Shown: positions 1 through 9,400 of the stretch, in pieces | How the letters are laid out: each line of letters starts with the position of its first letter | Numbering within the stretch: position 1 is the stretch's first letter | Origin: JALYJG01 sp033763555 | GTDB taxonomy: Bacteria > Pseudomonadota > Alphaproteobacteria > UBA9219 | Length of the DNA stretch: 64,000 nucleotides | Direction of reading: 5' to 3' | Assembly (NCBI GenBank): GCA_033763555.1 | Contig: JANRKK010000009.1 | Span: forward strand, 1-64,000 | Program-made: the position numbers and the translations under genes | Notes under the pieces: generated by a model | What the model was told of the DNA's origin: nothing | The model's database searches: none | Seen by the model: the letters and a program-made list of their open reading frames with translations, nothing else

Positions 1-1041
1 CTGCTGCACGTCACCGACATCGCGTGGCGCCGCATCAACCACCCGTCGGACGCGCTGCACATCGGCCAGAACGTCACCGTGCAGGTGATCCGCTTCAACA
101 TGGAAACCCAGCGCATTTCATTGGGCATGAAGCAGCTGGAAGCCGATCCGTGGGAAGGCGTCGTCGCCAAGTACCCGGCTCAGACCAAGCTCAAGGGCCG
201 CGTCACCAACATCACCGACTACGGCGCTTTCGTCGAACTGGAGCCGGGCATCGAAGGTCTGGTTCACGTTTCCGAAATGTCCTGGACGAAGAAAAACGTC
301 CATCCGGGCAAGCTGGTTTCCAGCAGCCAGGAAGTCGAAGTTGTCGTGCTGGATATCGACATGAGCAAGCGCCGCATCAGCCTTGGCATGAAACAGTGCA
401 CCGAAAACCCCTGGGAGAAGTTCAAGGACGCCCATCAGGTCGGCCAAACCCTCAGCGGCGAAATCCGCAACATCACCGAGTTCGGCCTGTTTGTCGGCCT
501 GCCCGGCGATATCGACGGGATGGTGCATATGTCCGACATCGCCTGGGACAAGGCGGGCGAGGAAGCCATCAAGGATTACCAGAAGGGCCAGAACGTCACG
601 GTCAAGATTCTGGATATTGACAGCGGCAAGGAACGCATCGGCCTCGGCATCAAGCAAATGACCGCCGATCCGTTTGAAAGCGTCACCACCAGCTTCAAGA
701 AAGGCGACGTCATCACCTGCACCGTCAGTGCCATTCTCGATAACGGCATCGACGTCACGCTGGGCGATCAGGCGCAAGGCTTCACTGGCTTCATCAAGCG
801 CGGCGATCTGGCGCGTGAGCGTTCCGAGCAGAAGCCGGACCGTTTTGCGGTTGGTGAAAAGGTCGACGCCAAGATCACCAACATCGACAAAGGCACACGC
901 AAGGTGACGCTGTCGATCAAGGCGCGCGAAGTTGAAGAAGAAAAGCAGGCGATGGCCGAATACGGCTCGTCCGACTCGGGCGCTTCGCTGGGCGACATCC
1001 TTGGCGCTGCCATCAAGAAGGCGCAGAAGAAATCCGACTAA
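1..1041 (+). CDS. rpsA: 30S ribosomal protein S1, 5' truncated
   Basis: The reading frame is open from the first base, so the start lies outside the window; 346 residues remain. The visible part holds the end of one S1 (OB-fold) repeat followed by three full ones, marked by the repeated pattern G-x-V/I-x-N-I-T-x-F/Y-G-x-F-V and by the spacer motif R-I-S-L-G-M-K/G-I-K. S1 binds mRNA on the small ribosomal subunit and helps translation initiation. The C-terminus is acidic, then Lys-rich. In many alphaproteobacteria ihfB follows directly on the same strand; here an oppositely oriented gene lies between them. Identification is secure. Confidence 0.97.
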   Translation: MLHVTDIAWRRINHPSDALHIGQNVTVQVIRFNMETQRISLGMKQLEADPWEGVVAKYPAQTKLKGRVTNITDYGAFVELEPGIEGLVHVSEMSWTKKNVHPGKLVSSSQEVEVVVLDIDMSKRRISLGMKQCTENPWEKFKDAHQVGQTLSGEIRNITEFGLFVGLPGDIDGMVHMSDIAWDKAGEEAIKDYQKGQNVTVKILDIDSGKERIGLGIKQMTADPFESVTTSFKKGDVITCTVSAILDNGIDVTLGDQAQGFTGFIKRGDLARERSEQKPDRFAVGEKVDAKITNIDKGTRKVTLSIKAREVEEEKQAMAEYGSSDSGASLGDILGAAIKKAQKKSD

Positions 1042-1064
1042 GCATGGCTGGCGCTATGGCCTGC

Positions 1065-1970
1065 CTAGAAGTTGCAGGCCATGGTTATGAAAAAGCCCCC
1101 CTGAACCCTTCTCTCCATTGGGGAGAAGCCGTTCAGGGGAGCCTGCGCACCTCCTGCGGCCGTGAGGCTCAGGCCAGCGGCGGAATATTTCAAACCGCCC
1201 TGCGTCAAAGAGCTCATCTTATGTGGATTGCCCAAAGCGACCTGCGAGACATACAAAGAAAGTCCCGGCATAACTTTGTCCAGATCCCACTCACGGGTGA
1301 TACCGAGGGCGTGCCTTTTACGGCCCCTGTTGAAATTGAAATCATCCGGAAACCCGTCGATTTCCGCAATCACGGAAGTTCCGTCGCCTATCCAGGAAAA
1401 TCGGGCGCCGGAAGATGAATCTTTTTCCCGTGTGGAATCGGATTTACGGATGCCGACGGGCGTCTCGAAGCTCCATTGCATACCGAGCAGGGAAATATTG
1501 GCCTTCACCCGGGGCATGGGTGGGTCGATATCTTTCCGGTCGTAATCGATATAAAAATTATCCTGCCCGTCATTTCCATTTTTGATGAACCCCAAATTTC
1601 CCGGAAGCATATTGAGATTGAGCGACCATGTCAGTTCAAGAGGGGGAATGCCGCCATCAATCGAAATGCCTGGGGCATAACCATCCCCCCATTTACGGCT
1701 GAGGCTTAGGACATTTTGTAAAAAGGACGGATCGGACTTGTCGTTTTGTGCCATAGGAACGGAAGCCGGGTTGGCCATGGAGGTGGGCGCGCCATGTGAA
1801 ATTGTAATGGGTGGAATCCGTGCGATCTTGACGCTGCGCTGCAAGGTCTGAATTCGTGCTGGAGGGGAGGATGTGTCCGGCGCATCATCGGCATAGGCGG
1901 CTCTGGAACAAAGCCCCTGCGCCAGGGCCAGAAACATCAAGGAAACTTTCTTAAGCGATAAATGTTTCAT
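1065..1970 (-). CDS. Secreted or outer-membrane protein of unknown function
   Basis: I do not recognise this 301-residue protein. The start at 1970 is chosen because GGGAG lies just upstream and the protein then opens with a clean Sec signal peptide (two basic residues after KHLSL, a hydrophobic core, then a cut after AYA). The in-frame start at 2021 would add 17 residues and bury the signal. The mature part is rich in alternating polar/hydrophobic stretches with many Gly and aromatic residues, and the chain ends in Phe, as outer-membrane barrels often do; that assignment is inference. The gene sits head-on between rpsA and ihfB, which suggests an insertion into a conserved operon. Confidence 0.7.
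   Translation of the reverse strand: MKHLSLKKVSLMFLALAQGLCSRAAYADDAPDTSSPPARIQTLQRSVKIARIPPITISHGAPTSMANPASVPMAQNDKSDPSFLQNVLSLSRKWGDGYAPGISIDGGIPPLELTWSLNLNMLPGNLGFIKNGNDGQDNFYIDYDRKDIDPPMPRVKANISLLGMQWSFETPVGIRKSDSTREKDSSSGARFSWIGDGTSVIAEIDGFPDDFNFNRGRKRHALGITREWDLDKVMPGLSLYVSQVALGNPHKMSSLTQGGLKYSAAGLSLTAAGGAQAPLNGFSPMERRVQGGFFITMACNF
1098..1141 (-). terminator. Terminator-like hairpin inside the 3' end of the 1065-1970 gene
   Basis: CCCCTGAAC and GTTCAGGGG form the outer stem, with an inner TTCTC/GGAGAA stem, and on the minus strand the hairpin is followed by GGCTTTTTC. It has the shape of a Rho-independent terminator but lies within the last 25 codons of the minus-strand gene, so it may stop its own transcription early or shield rpsA from antisense reading. 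Confidence 0.45.
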
Positions 1971-2245
1971 ATTTATCGGTCTCCCGGCGGATAATGTCCG
2001 CCCGGTCAGGATATCATTCACAGCCCTGCCATTAAAGAGTCACATGGATTAACCCTGTTTCTTGTCTTTAACCGTTGCCGGGCGGTCTCGCTCCCTTGTT
2101 TTGGGATATGGCCTATGGCGGGGGTTGGGGTAAAAAACACCTTGCCGCCCAAGGGGTTATGTTTGAGGCTGGCTTGACTCAGGGGGTTGGCTTTGGCAAT
2201 TTGAAGCGACTCACCCTTTGTCTGCAACTGCCGGGGGAACCCGCT

Positions 2246-2545
2246 ATGACCAAATCCGATCTGATCCTGCGCCTGGCGGAGAAATACCCCCATCTGTTGC
2301 AGCGCGATATTGAACGCATCGTCAACACGGTTTTCGACGAAATCACCAACGCACTGGCCCGCAACAGCCGGGTCGAGCTGCGCGGCTTCGGTGCCTTCTC
2401 GGTCAAGAAGCGCGAAGCGCGCCAGGGCCGCAACCCACGCACGGGTCAGACCGTTTCCGTCGCCGAAAAATTCGTGCCTTTCTTCAAGACCGGGAAGCAG
2501 TTGCGCGACCGCTTGAACGGCATTGAAGGCACGCAGGACGATTAA
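2246..2545 (+). CDS. ihfB: Integration host factor subunit beta (HU/IHF family)
   Basis: This 99-residue protein has the full HU/IHF fold. It opens MTKSDLI, carries the arm motif R-N-P-R-T-G, and ends in the basic F-K-x-G-K-x-L-R helix. IHF-beta pairs with IHF-alpha, sharply bends DNA at specific sites, and shapes the nucleoid. The start is set at 2246 by the GGGGGAA box just upstream and by family length; the longer open frame back to 2075 lacks homology. It heads the cluster ihfB-lapA-pyrF-trpF. The choice of beta rather than HU rests on its position after rpsA. Confidence 0.93.
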   Translation: MTKSDLILRLAEKYPHLLQRDIERIVNTVFDEITNALARNSRVELRGFGAFSVKKREARQGRNPRTGQTVSVAEKFVPFFKTGKQLRDRLNGIEGTQDD

Positions 2546-2588
2546 TGGCCAGGCCGCAAGCCTCTTGCAGCTTGAGACCAGAAAATAA

Positions 2589-2945
2589 ATGAAACTTCTT
2601 TCCAGTCTTATCGGCCTTGTCATTCTGCTGTTGGCGCTGGCATTTGCCGTGACCAACCGCCAGCCTGTTGCCCTCAATTTATGGCCGTTTGACCTGGTGG
2701 TGCAGGCGCCCCTTTCTTTCCTGTCGCTCGGCACATTTCTGTTTGGGCTTTTGGTGGGTGCGGTGTTTGCCTGGTTCCACATGATCCCGCAACGGCTGGC
2801 CGCGCGCCGCATGCGCAAGGATTTTGCGAAGTTGCAGGATAAAATCGACGATCTGCAGCAAAGCGCCATGATGCCGGAAGACCGCGATGGTGCCTTTCTG
2901 CTTTCCGGCCCCGCGCGTGGCTGGCGTTTCTGGAGACGGACATGA
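2589..2945 (+). CDS. lapA: LapA-like (DUF1049) inner-membrane protein
   Basis: The 118-residue product has two hydrophobic segments near residues 1-20 and 40-65, separated by NRQPVALNLWPF, the signature of the LapA/YciS family. A cytoplasmic basic and helical tail with RRMRKDFAKLQDKIDDL follows. In E. coli the family takes part in lipopolysaccharide assembly control together with LapB. The gene overlaps pyrF by four bases (ATGA), so translation is probably coupled. No LapB/YciM gene is adjacent. Confidence 0.8.
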   Translation: MKLLSSLIGLVILLLALAFAVTNRQPVALNLWPFDLVVQAPLSFLSLGTFLFGLLVGAVFAWFHMIPQRLAARRMRKDFAKLQDKIDDLQQSAMMPEDRDGAFLLSGPARGWRFWRRT

Positions 2946-3640
2946 GTGGCAATCCGGTTTTCTGTTCCATCGATACGTCGGACGCCGTCAAAGCCAAAGC
3001 GCTGGCCGAGCAGTTGCGCGGGCATGTGCATGGGCTGAAGCTCGGTCTTGAATTTTTTCTGGCGCAGGGGGCGGAAGGTTTCCGCGCCGTTGCCGCGCAG
3101 GGCGCGCCGATGTTCCTCGACCTCAAGCTGCATGACATTCCCAACACGGTCGCAGGTGCCGTGCATTCCGTTCTGCCGCTGAAACCCGCTTTTCTTACGC
3201 TGCATACGGCAGGCGGCGCGGGCATGATGCGCGCGGCCGCCGAAGCCGCCGCGAAAGCCGGAGCCGCACGGCCCAAGCTGCTGGGCGTGACGGTGCTGAC
3301 CAGCCTGGACGCGCAAGATCTTGCATCTGTCGGGCAGGGCAGCGATACGGAGCAGCAGGTCACGCGCCTTGCCAAACTCGCGAAAGACAGCGGTCTGGAC
3401 GGTGTTGTCTGCTCGCCGGAGGAAGTGAAGGCGTTGCGGCAAGCGCTTGGCCCCGATTTCATCCTCATGGTGCCCGGTATTCGGCCCCAATGGGCGGCGG
3501 CGAATGACCAGAAACGTTTTATGACACCGCGCGACGCCATGGCAGCGGGCGCAACCTATCTGGTGATCGGGCGGCCTATCACCGGGGCCGATAATCCTGC
3601 CGAAGCCGCGCAGAAAATCGCATCCGAACTGGCGGCATGA
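2942..3640 (+). CDS. pyrF: Orotidine 5'-phosphate decarboxylase
   Basis: PyrF converts OMP to UMP, the last step of de novo pyrimidine synthesis, in the cytoplasm. The 232-residue protein shows the catalytic D-L-K-L-H-D-I-P-N-T motif near residues 60-69, the phosphate-loop region V-P-G-I-R-P, and the closing V-I-G-R-P-I-T motif. Length is typical. It overlaps lapA and trpF by four bases at each end, which marks a tightly coupled operon. Confidence 0.97.
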   Translation: MSGNPVFCSIDTSDAVKAKALAEQLRGHVHGLKLGLEFFLAQGAEGFRAVAAQGAPMFLDLKLHDIPNTVAGAVHSVLPLKPAFLTLHTAGGAGMMRAAAEAAAKAGAARPKLLGVTVLTSLDAQDLASVGQGSDTEQQVTRLAKLAKDSGLDGVVCSPEEVKALRQALGPDFILMVPGIRPQWAAANDQKRFMTPRDAMAAGATYLVIGRPITGADNPAEAAQKIASELAA

Positions 3641-4284
3641 GTATCGGCGTCAAAATCTGTGGCATCAGGGACAGGGAAGCGTTGCAAGCCGCCATGGAAT
3701 CCGGCGCATCCTATGTCGGTTTTGTTTTTTACCCGTCCTCCAAACGTTATATCCGGCCGGAAGAGGCCGCTACTCTCGTCGCGGAGGTTCCGCGTTCCAT
3801 CAAGCGCGTCGGCCTGTTTGTCGATCCGGACGATGATACGCTGCGTAACGCATTGCAGCATGTGCCGCTCGATCTTCTACAGCTGCATGGCAAGGAAACG
3901 CCGGGTCGCATTGCGAAATTGCGCAGCCTTCTGAATCTGCCCGTTATGAAAGCCATCGCTCTGGCGGGGCCCGAGGATTTGCAACCTGTCGCGGCTTATG
4001 AAGAAATTGCCGACCGTCTGTTGTTCGATACGCGCATCGGCGAAAGTTTCGGTGGTTCCGGGCAGAGCTTTGACTGGAAAATCATGCAGACCCGCAATTT
4101 CAAAAAACCCTGGATGCTGGCGGGAGGATTAAATGTCGGTAATCTGGCGGAAGCGGTTCAGGTCACAGGTGCCCGGATTGTCGATGTCTCTTCAGGTGTC
4201 GAAGATGTGCCGGGACAGAAAAGCCCCGCCAAAATCCGCGAATTTATCGCATTGGCTAAAACTCTCTCGGTTGGTATGCTGTAA
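3637..4284 (+). CDS. trpF: Phosphoribosylanthranilate isomerase
   Basis: TrpF catalyses the Amadori rearrangement of phosphoribosylanthranilate to CdRP, the third step of tryptophan synthesis. The 215-residue barrel opens V-K-I-C-G-I-R with the catalytic Cys, and shows L-Q-L-H-G, L-L-F-D-T, L-A-G-G-L-N and V-D-V-S-S-G-V-E, all diagnostic. In most alphaproteobacteria trpB and trpA follow; here they do not, and trpE stands alone about 45 kb away in the window. Confidence 0.97.
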   Translation: MSIGVKICGIRDREALQAAMESGASYVGFVFYPSSKRYIRPEEAATLVAEVPRSIKRVGLFVDPDDDTLRNALQHVPLDLLQLHGKETPGRIAKLRSLLNLPVMKAIALAGPEDLQPVAAYEEIADRLLFDTRIGESFGGSGQSFDWKIMQTRNFKKPWMLAGGLNVGNLAEAVQVTGARIVDVSSGVEDVPGQKSPAKIREFIALAKTLSVGML

Positions 4285-4306
4285 TATGAAAATTTCTGGA
4301 GTTCGT

Positions 4307-4714
4307 ATGATGAGCAGATGGCCTGCATTGTTTCTGATGGTATGCGCCATAATTATTGTCTGTTTCCCCGCAGCGGCGGAAAAAATCAGCGACCTTAATA
4401 AAAAACTGCCGATCGCCGGAGTCCTGAAAGTTGAGGGGCATGTTGTAAAGATATACAAATGCCCCCCATGTCCTCCGCCCGGCCAGTGCAAGCCGTGTAT
4501 GGGAGACAACATCGTTATATCAGAGAACAACAAGCTTATAGATGACTATTCTGGCCTCACTTCCAAAGAGATGGTAATTTTCATTCACCCCGGTGATGCG
4601 GAGAAACTTGTTCCCGGAGAATACTATTTTTTTTCTGTTAAAATTCTTGACCGCAAGAGCACCGGGGTGCCGCTTAACGACGTCGAGTTAGTCTCTTTCG
4701 ACAAACGACACTAA
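4307..4714 (+). CDS. Small secreted Cys/Pro-rich protein, unknown
   Basis: The likely start is 4307 (or the next codon, 4310), because GGAG at 4298-4301 is well placed for it; an in-frame ATG at 4286 lacks such a site. The 135-residue product begins with a Sec signal (MMSRWPALFLMVCAIIIV, cut after AAA). The mature chain carries a tight Cys cluster, K-C-P-P-C-P-P-P-G-Q-C-K-P-C, about 45 residues in. Four Cys in 11 residues suggests metal binding or a disulfide knot; this is inference. It takes the place where trpB would be expected and overlaps the converging next gene by four bases. Confidence 0.75.
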   Translation: MMSRWPALFLMVCAIIIVCFPAAAEKISDLNKKLPIAGVLKVEGHVVKIYKCPPCPPPGQCKPCMGDNIVISENNKLIDDYSGLTSKEMVIFIHPGDAEKLVPGEYYFFSVKILDRKSTGVPLNDVELVSFDKRH

Positions 4715-5292
4715 TTAAAAACCTCATCTGCATAAGTGCCCCAGAAATCGCTTTTGGGCAGGTAGCCTTTCGCACCTTCAAATTTCAAACGGCACCATTC
4801 CGGCTTGCAGGACAGAATTTGCCCCATAGCTCCAGTTTCCAGATGCGCGGTAATGGGCGATTGCGGGTTGTCGTCGCGCCGTAATTCCCGTCCCTTTCCG
4901 GTCACGATCGCCATGCGCCGTCCGGACAGGTTGCTTTTATGCACCCAGCCCTCGCTGCCATCCGGGTCGCGGATGCGCCGCCAGATTTCATATTCCGCCG
5001 TAATCTCCACGGGCAAGCCGTGGCGCGTGAAAACCCATTCGATAGGATAGCGTGTGCCGGGCCCTGTGCGCATATTGACTTCGTTGCTGCGCAGCGACGC
5101 AAAGCGCGGCAGCGGCAGGCCCGAAGCCCCCAGGCCTTCATCATCATTTTCGCTGGCGGCATTTGCGAGTCCCGAACACAGTGCAAGACATACGATAACA
5201 AGCGTCATTCCCGCGAAAGCGGGAATCCATTTTCTGGATTTACCATCGGTAGATGGATGCCCGCCTGCGCAGGCATGACGCCTAAAATTCAT
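4711..5292 (-). CDS. Secreted SH3-domain protein with repeat-derived N-terminus
   Basis: The product is an exported protein with a bacterial SH3 region: the motif S-N-E-V-N-M-R-T-G-P-G-T-R-Y-P-I is characteristic, followed by W-V-F, G-L-P-V-E-I and a second SH3-like half near the C-terminus. Such proteins usually bind the cell wall. The annotated start at 5292 has a strong GAGGAG site and overlaps the tgt stop as ATGA, but the first 29 codons come from a palindromic repeat (5204-5279), and the hydrophobic signal segment begins only after it (TLVIVCLALCSGLANA). Met29 at 5208 is an alternative start, yet it has no good ribosome site. Confidence 0.85.
   Translation of the reverse strand: MNFRRHACAGGHPSTDGKSRKWIPAFAGMTLVIVCLALCSGLANAASENDDEGLGASGLPLPRFASLRSNEVNMRTGPGTRYPIEWVFTRHGLPVEITAEYEIWRRIRDPDGSEGWVHKSNLSGRRMAIVTGKGRELRRDDNPQSPITAHLETGAMGQILSCKPEWCRLKFEGAKGYLPKSDFWGTYADEVFN
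5204..5279. repeat. Palindromic repeat (REP-like), two hairpins
   Basis: Two hairpins face each other: ATTCCCGC-gaaa-GCGGGAAT at 5207-5226 and ATGCCCGC/GCAGGCAT at 5257-5276 (one mismatch). The outer ends are also inverted, GTCAT...ATGAC. Such GTCATTCCCGCGAAAGCGGGAAT elements are known dispersed repeats in many proteobacteria. This copy lies inside the coding region of the SH3 gene and is read in frame as protein (W-I-P-A-F-A-G-M-T). I found no second copy in the window. Confidence 0.85.
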
Positions 5293-6419
5293 CGCTTCTC
5301 CTCAATATCACCCCACGCCTGTTCTTCATAAAAACCCGCCGCGAAATCATCGAGCTGTTTGGCCTCAATGGCCTCGCGCAATTCGCGCATCAGCTCCTGA
5401 TAATAATGCAGGTTATGCCAGCTGAGAAGCATCGGCCCCAGCATTTCCCCGGTGCGGAACAGGTGATGCAGATAGGCGCGTGAATGATTGCGGCAGGCGG
5501 GGCAGGCGCATTGTTCGTCGAGCGGACGCGGATCGTCCTGATGTCGCGCGTTGCGCATATTTACAGCGCCGCGCCGCGTTAGACCCTGCCCGGTGCGTCC
5601 GGAACGCGTCGGGATGACACAGTCGAACATATCGATGCCACGCTGAACCGCGCCGACAATATCATCGGGCCAGCCGACACCCATCAGATAGCGCGGTTTG
5701 TCCGTGGGCAGGTGCGGCACCGTCGCATCCAGCATCTGGAACATAAGTTCCTGCCCCTCGCCGACCGACAGTCCACCGATGCCATAGCCGTCGAAACCGA
5801 TCTGTTTCAGAGCTTCAGCGGATTCCTTGCGCAAATCGCCATACATGCCGCCCTGATTAATGCCGAACAGGGCATAGCCTGCGCGCGGCACAAAGGCTTT
5901 TTTGCAACGTTCAGCCCAGCGCATCGAAAGCCGCATGGATTGCGCGGTTTGTTCCTGTGTTGCGGGGTGTGGCGTGCATTCGTCGAAACACATGGTGATG
6001 TCGGCGTCGAGGTCATGCTGGATCTGCATCGAGCGTTCCGGCGTCAGCTCATATTTCGTGCCGTCGATGTGGGAGCGGAAGGTCACGCCATTTTCGTCGA
6101 GATCGCGCAGGGCCGACAGCGACATCACCTGATAGCCGCCGGAATCGGTAATGATCGGCCCAGGCCAGTTCATGAATGTATGCAAACCGCCCAGAGCTGC
6201 CACACGCTCCGCGCCGGGCCGCAACATCAGATGATAGGTGTTGGCGATCAGAAGTTCGGTGCCCGTGGCGCGGACGGCATCGACGGGCATGGCCTTGACC
6301 GTCGCGGCGGTTGCCGTGCCCATGAAGCAGGGGGTTTCAAAGCTGCCATGCGCCGTGGTGACGCGTCCGCGCCGCGCCGCGGTATCGGTGGCGACAAGAT
6401 CAAAATGGAAAGCGTTCAT
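5289..6419 (-). CDS. tgt: tRNA-guanine (queuine) transglycosylase
   Basis: Tgt exchanges G34 of tRNAs with GUN anticodons for preQ1, a step to queuosine. The 376-residue protein has the base-binding D-S-G-G-Y-Q motif, the nucleophile region F-D-C-V-I-P-T-R-S-G-R-T-G-Q-G, and the zinc site C-A-C-P-A-C followed by Y-L-H-H. Length is normal. It is followed by the SH3 gene with a four-base overlap and preceded by the large gdh gene. Confidence 0.97.
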   Translation of the reverse strand: MNAFHFDLVATDTAARRGRVTTAHGSFETPCFMGTATAATVKAMPVDAVRATGTELLIANTYHLMLRPGAERVAALGGLHTFMNWPGPIITDSGGYQVMSLSALRDLDENGVTFRSHIDGTKYELTPERSMQIQHDLDADITMCFDECTPHPATQEQTAQSMRLSMRWAERCKKAFVPRAGYALFGINQGGMYGDLRKESAEALKQIGFDGYGIGGLSVGEGQELMFQMLDATVPHLPTDKPRYLMGVGWPDDIVGAVQRGIDMFDCVIPTRSGRTGQGLTRRGAVNMRNARHQDDPRPLDEQCACPACRNHSRAYLHHLFRTGEMLGPMLLSWHNLHYYQELMRELREAIEAKQLDDFAAGFYEEQAWGDIEEKR

Positions 6420-6431
6420 CGTCCCGCAGCG

Positions 6432-9400
6432 TCAGGCCCGGAGGGCGTTAAGCTGATGGCTGGCCAGGCTCAGCATGGCGATATCCACCGCGCCTGCGCC
6501 GCGCCATTCATTCAGCAGCGCGTCATAGCGCTCGATGGCGTTGGCATGCCGCTTGAGCCATTGGGCGATTTTCTCGGCGGCATCAGCGGATTTTTTATCG
6601 CGCGCCTTGCCGACCACGGCATGGGTCAGGCGGCGCTGCGCTGCCGCCAGCTCATCCACCAGCGCTACAACCGCGTCGCGCTGCCAGGGGGTTTGCACAG
6701 CGACATTACGCGCCTGTTCCGACAGCCAGTCAAAACCGAGCCTTTGGCCAAGGCCAAAAAACACGCCTGCGACCAGACCCATGCTGCCGCTCGATTGTTG
6801 AGACAGGCGGGTCAGGTCCAGCGCGGTCGCCAGCGCAGGCATCATTGCCATGCGGCGCGCCAGCGCTTCCGGTGCGCCCTTTGCAGCCAGTTCGCTTTCA
6901 GTCTTGCGGTAGCGGCCATTGATTTCGGCCGGGCATTTCTCCAGCCAGGAGGCCAGGCTCTCCACGCCCTTGCGGTAGGTTTCCATCACAGGCGCCAGAT
7001 TGGAGGAAGGCAGGCTGATTTCTGTCAGGAACCACAGAACCGAACTGACCAGAACCTGCCGGATGACCAGCAGCATATGAGTCTGGGTTTTTGCCGGAAC
7101 CTGATTGTCGAGTGCATCGATATCCTCCCACAAAGTGCGCAGGCCGAAGGCTTCGCGCGCCAGAAGATAGGCGCGCATCACCGTCGCGGGGTCTTGTCCC
7201 GTGCGGTCGGCCATCATCATGACGAAGGCGCTGCCCGTGCTGTTGGTCACGCTGTTGGTGACCGAGGTGGCGATGATTTCGCGTTGCAGCGGATGCTGCT
7301 GGATTTCTTTCGGGTATTTTTTCTGCAGCGCTTCGGGGAAATAGCGCATCAGATCATTCTGCAGATAGGCATCGTCCGGCAGATCGGAACCCAGTAATTG
7401 TTGGTACAGCCAGATCTTGGCATAGGCCAGCAGAACAGCCATTTCCGGGCGGGTCAGGCCCTTGCCTGCGCGTTGGCGCTCGGCGATCTCGGCGCTGTGC
7501 GGCAGGAATTCCAGATCGCGGTTCAGAAGCCCCGCTTTTTCCAGAATATGCATGCAGCGCACATGCAGCGGCAGAAGCTCCGGCGCGCGTTCTTCGGAAA
7601 CCGACAGGGTCTGCGTCTGATAGTAATTATCCTGCAGAACCAGCTTCGCGACATCATCCGTCATGCTGCGCAGCAATTTGTTGCGCGCCTCGATCGTCAA
7701 CTGGCCCTTATCGACCAGCTTGCGGAGAAGGATTTTGATATTCACTTCATGGTCGGAGGTATCAACGCCCGCCGAATTGTCGATGGCGTCGGTGTTGATG
7801 CGTCCACCCTTCAGGGCATACTCAATGCGCGCCCGTTGCGTGAAGCCCAGATTGGCGCCTTCGCCAACCACCTGCGCGCGCAGGTCGGTGGCATCGATAC
7901 GGAGCGGTTCCGTAACGCGGTCGCCGACTTCTTCATGTGTTTCATCGCTGGCTTTGACGAAGGTGCCAATGCCGCCGAAATACAGCAATTCAACCTCGGC
8001 CTTGAGCATCGCCTGAATCAGATCGGCAGGCGCCAGGCTGTCGGCGCTGATGCCATAGGCTTTCTTCATTTGCGGCGTCAGCCTGATGATTTTTTCCGAA
8101 CGCGCAAAAATGCCGCCGCCCTTCGAGATTTTCTTGGCGTCGTAATCTCCCCAGCTGCTGCGCGGCAGGGCAAACATCCGCAGACGTTCGGCATAGCTTT
8201 CGGCCGTATCGGGATCGGGGTCGCAGAAAATATGGCGATGGTCGAAGGCGCCGAGCAGGCGGGTATGTTTCGACAGCAGCATACCATTGCCGAAAACATC
8301 GCCTGACATGTCGCCAACACCGATGCAGGTGAAATCCTTGGTCTGGATGTCTTTGCCGATTTCGCGGAAATGGCGCTTGACGGCTTCCCACGCGCCGCGC
8401 GCGGTAATGGCCATCTGCTTGTGGTCGTAACCCGCCGAGCCGCCCGAAGCGAAAGCATCATCCAGCCAGAAGCCGTATTCCTGCGAGATGCTGTTGGCGA
8501 TGTCGGAGAAGCGCGCTGTGCCCTTGTCCGCCGCGACGACCAGATAGGGATCGTCATCGTCATGCCGCACAACCCGCGCCGGGGGAATGATGCGGTTGCC
8601 TTGGCGGTTGTCGGTCACATCCAGCAGGCCCTGCATCATGACGCGGTAGCAGGCGATGCCTTCGGCCTGATGCTTGTCCGCTTCCGGCGAGGGCCGCTTG
8701 ACGATAAAGCCGCCCTTCGAGCCGACGGGTACAATGACACTGTTCTTCACCATCTGCGCCTTCATCAGGCCGAGAATTTCGTTGCGGAAATCATCGCGGC
8801 GGTCGGACCAGCGGATGCCGCCGCGCGCGACCTTGCCGCCGCGCAGATGCACGGCTTCCATTTGCGGGCTGTGGACGAAAATTTCATACAGCGGCTTGGG
8901 TAATGGCATGAACTCAATCGCCCGGCTGTCGAACTTGATTGACAGGTAGGGCTTCGGCTGGCCGTCCTTGGCGGTCTGGAAATAATTGGTACGCAGCGAC
9001 GCCTGTACGAGGTTGAGGTAGCGGCGGATAATCCGGTCTTCTTCCAACACCTCCACCTTCGCCAACGCTTCCTGAATGCCCGCTTCCAGCGTACGGCAGC
9101 GTGCCGTGCGGTCGCCTTTCAGGTCGGGATTATGGCGTGCGAAGAACAGGGCATAGATCTGCTGCGCGACTTGCGGGTGCGCAAGGAAAGTGCCCGCGAT
9201 CATTTCATGGCTGTAGGGAATACGCAGCTGGCGGAGATAGCGTGCCAGGGCCCGCATCATGACCACTTCGCGCCAGGGCATGCCCGCGCGCAGCACCAGA
9301 CTGTTGAAGGCATCATTCTCGACATCGCCTGTCCAGACCTTGCCGAAAGCTTCCTCGAACACAGGCTTTACATGACGTAGATCGGTGATCGGCGCATAGG

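Noticed and set aside
5712..7397. A 561-codon plus-strand frame opposite tgt and gdh.
   Set aside because: It lies antisense to two certain genes, and its His/Arg/Gln-rich composition is typical of the complement of GC-rich coding DNA.
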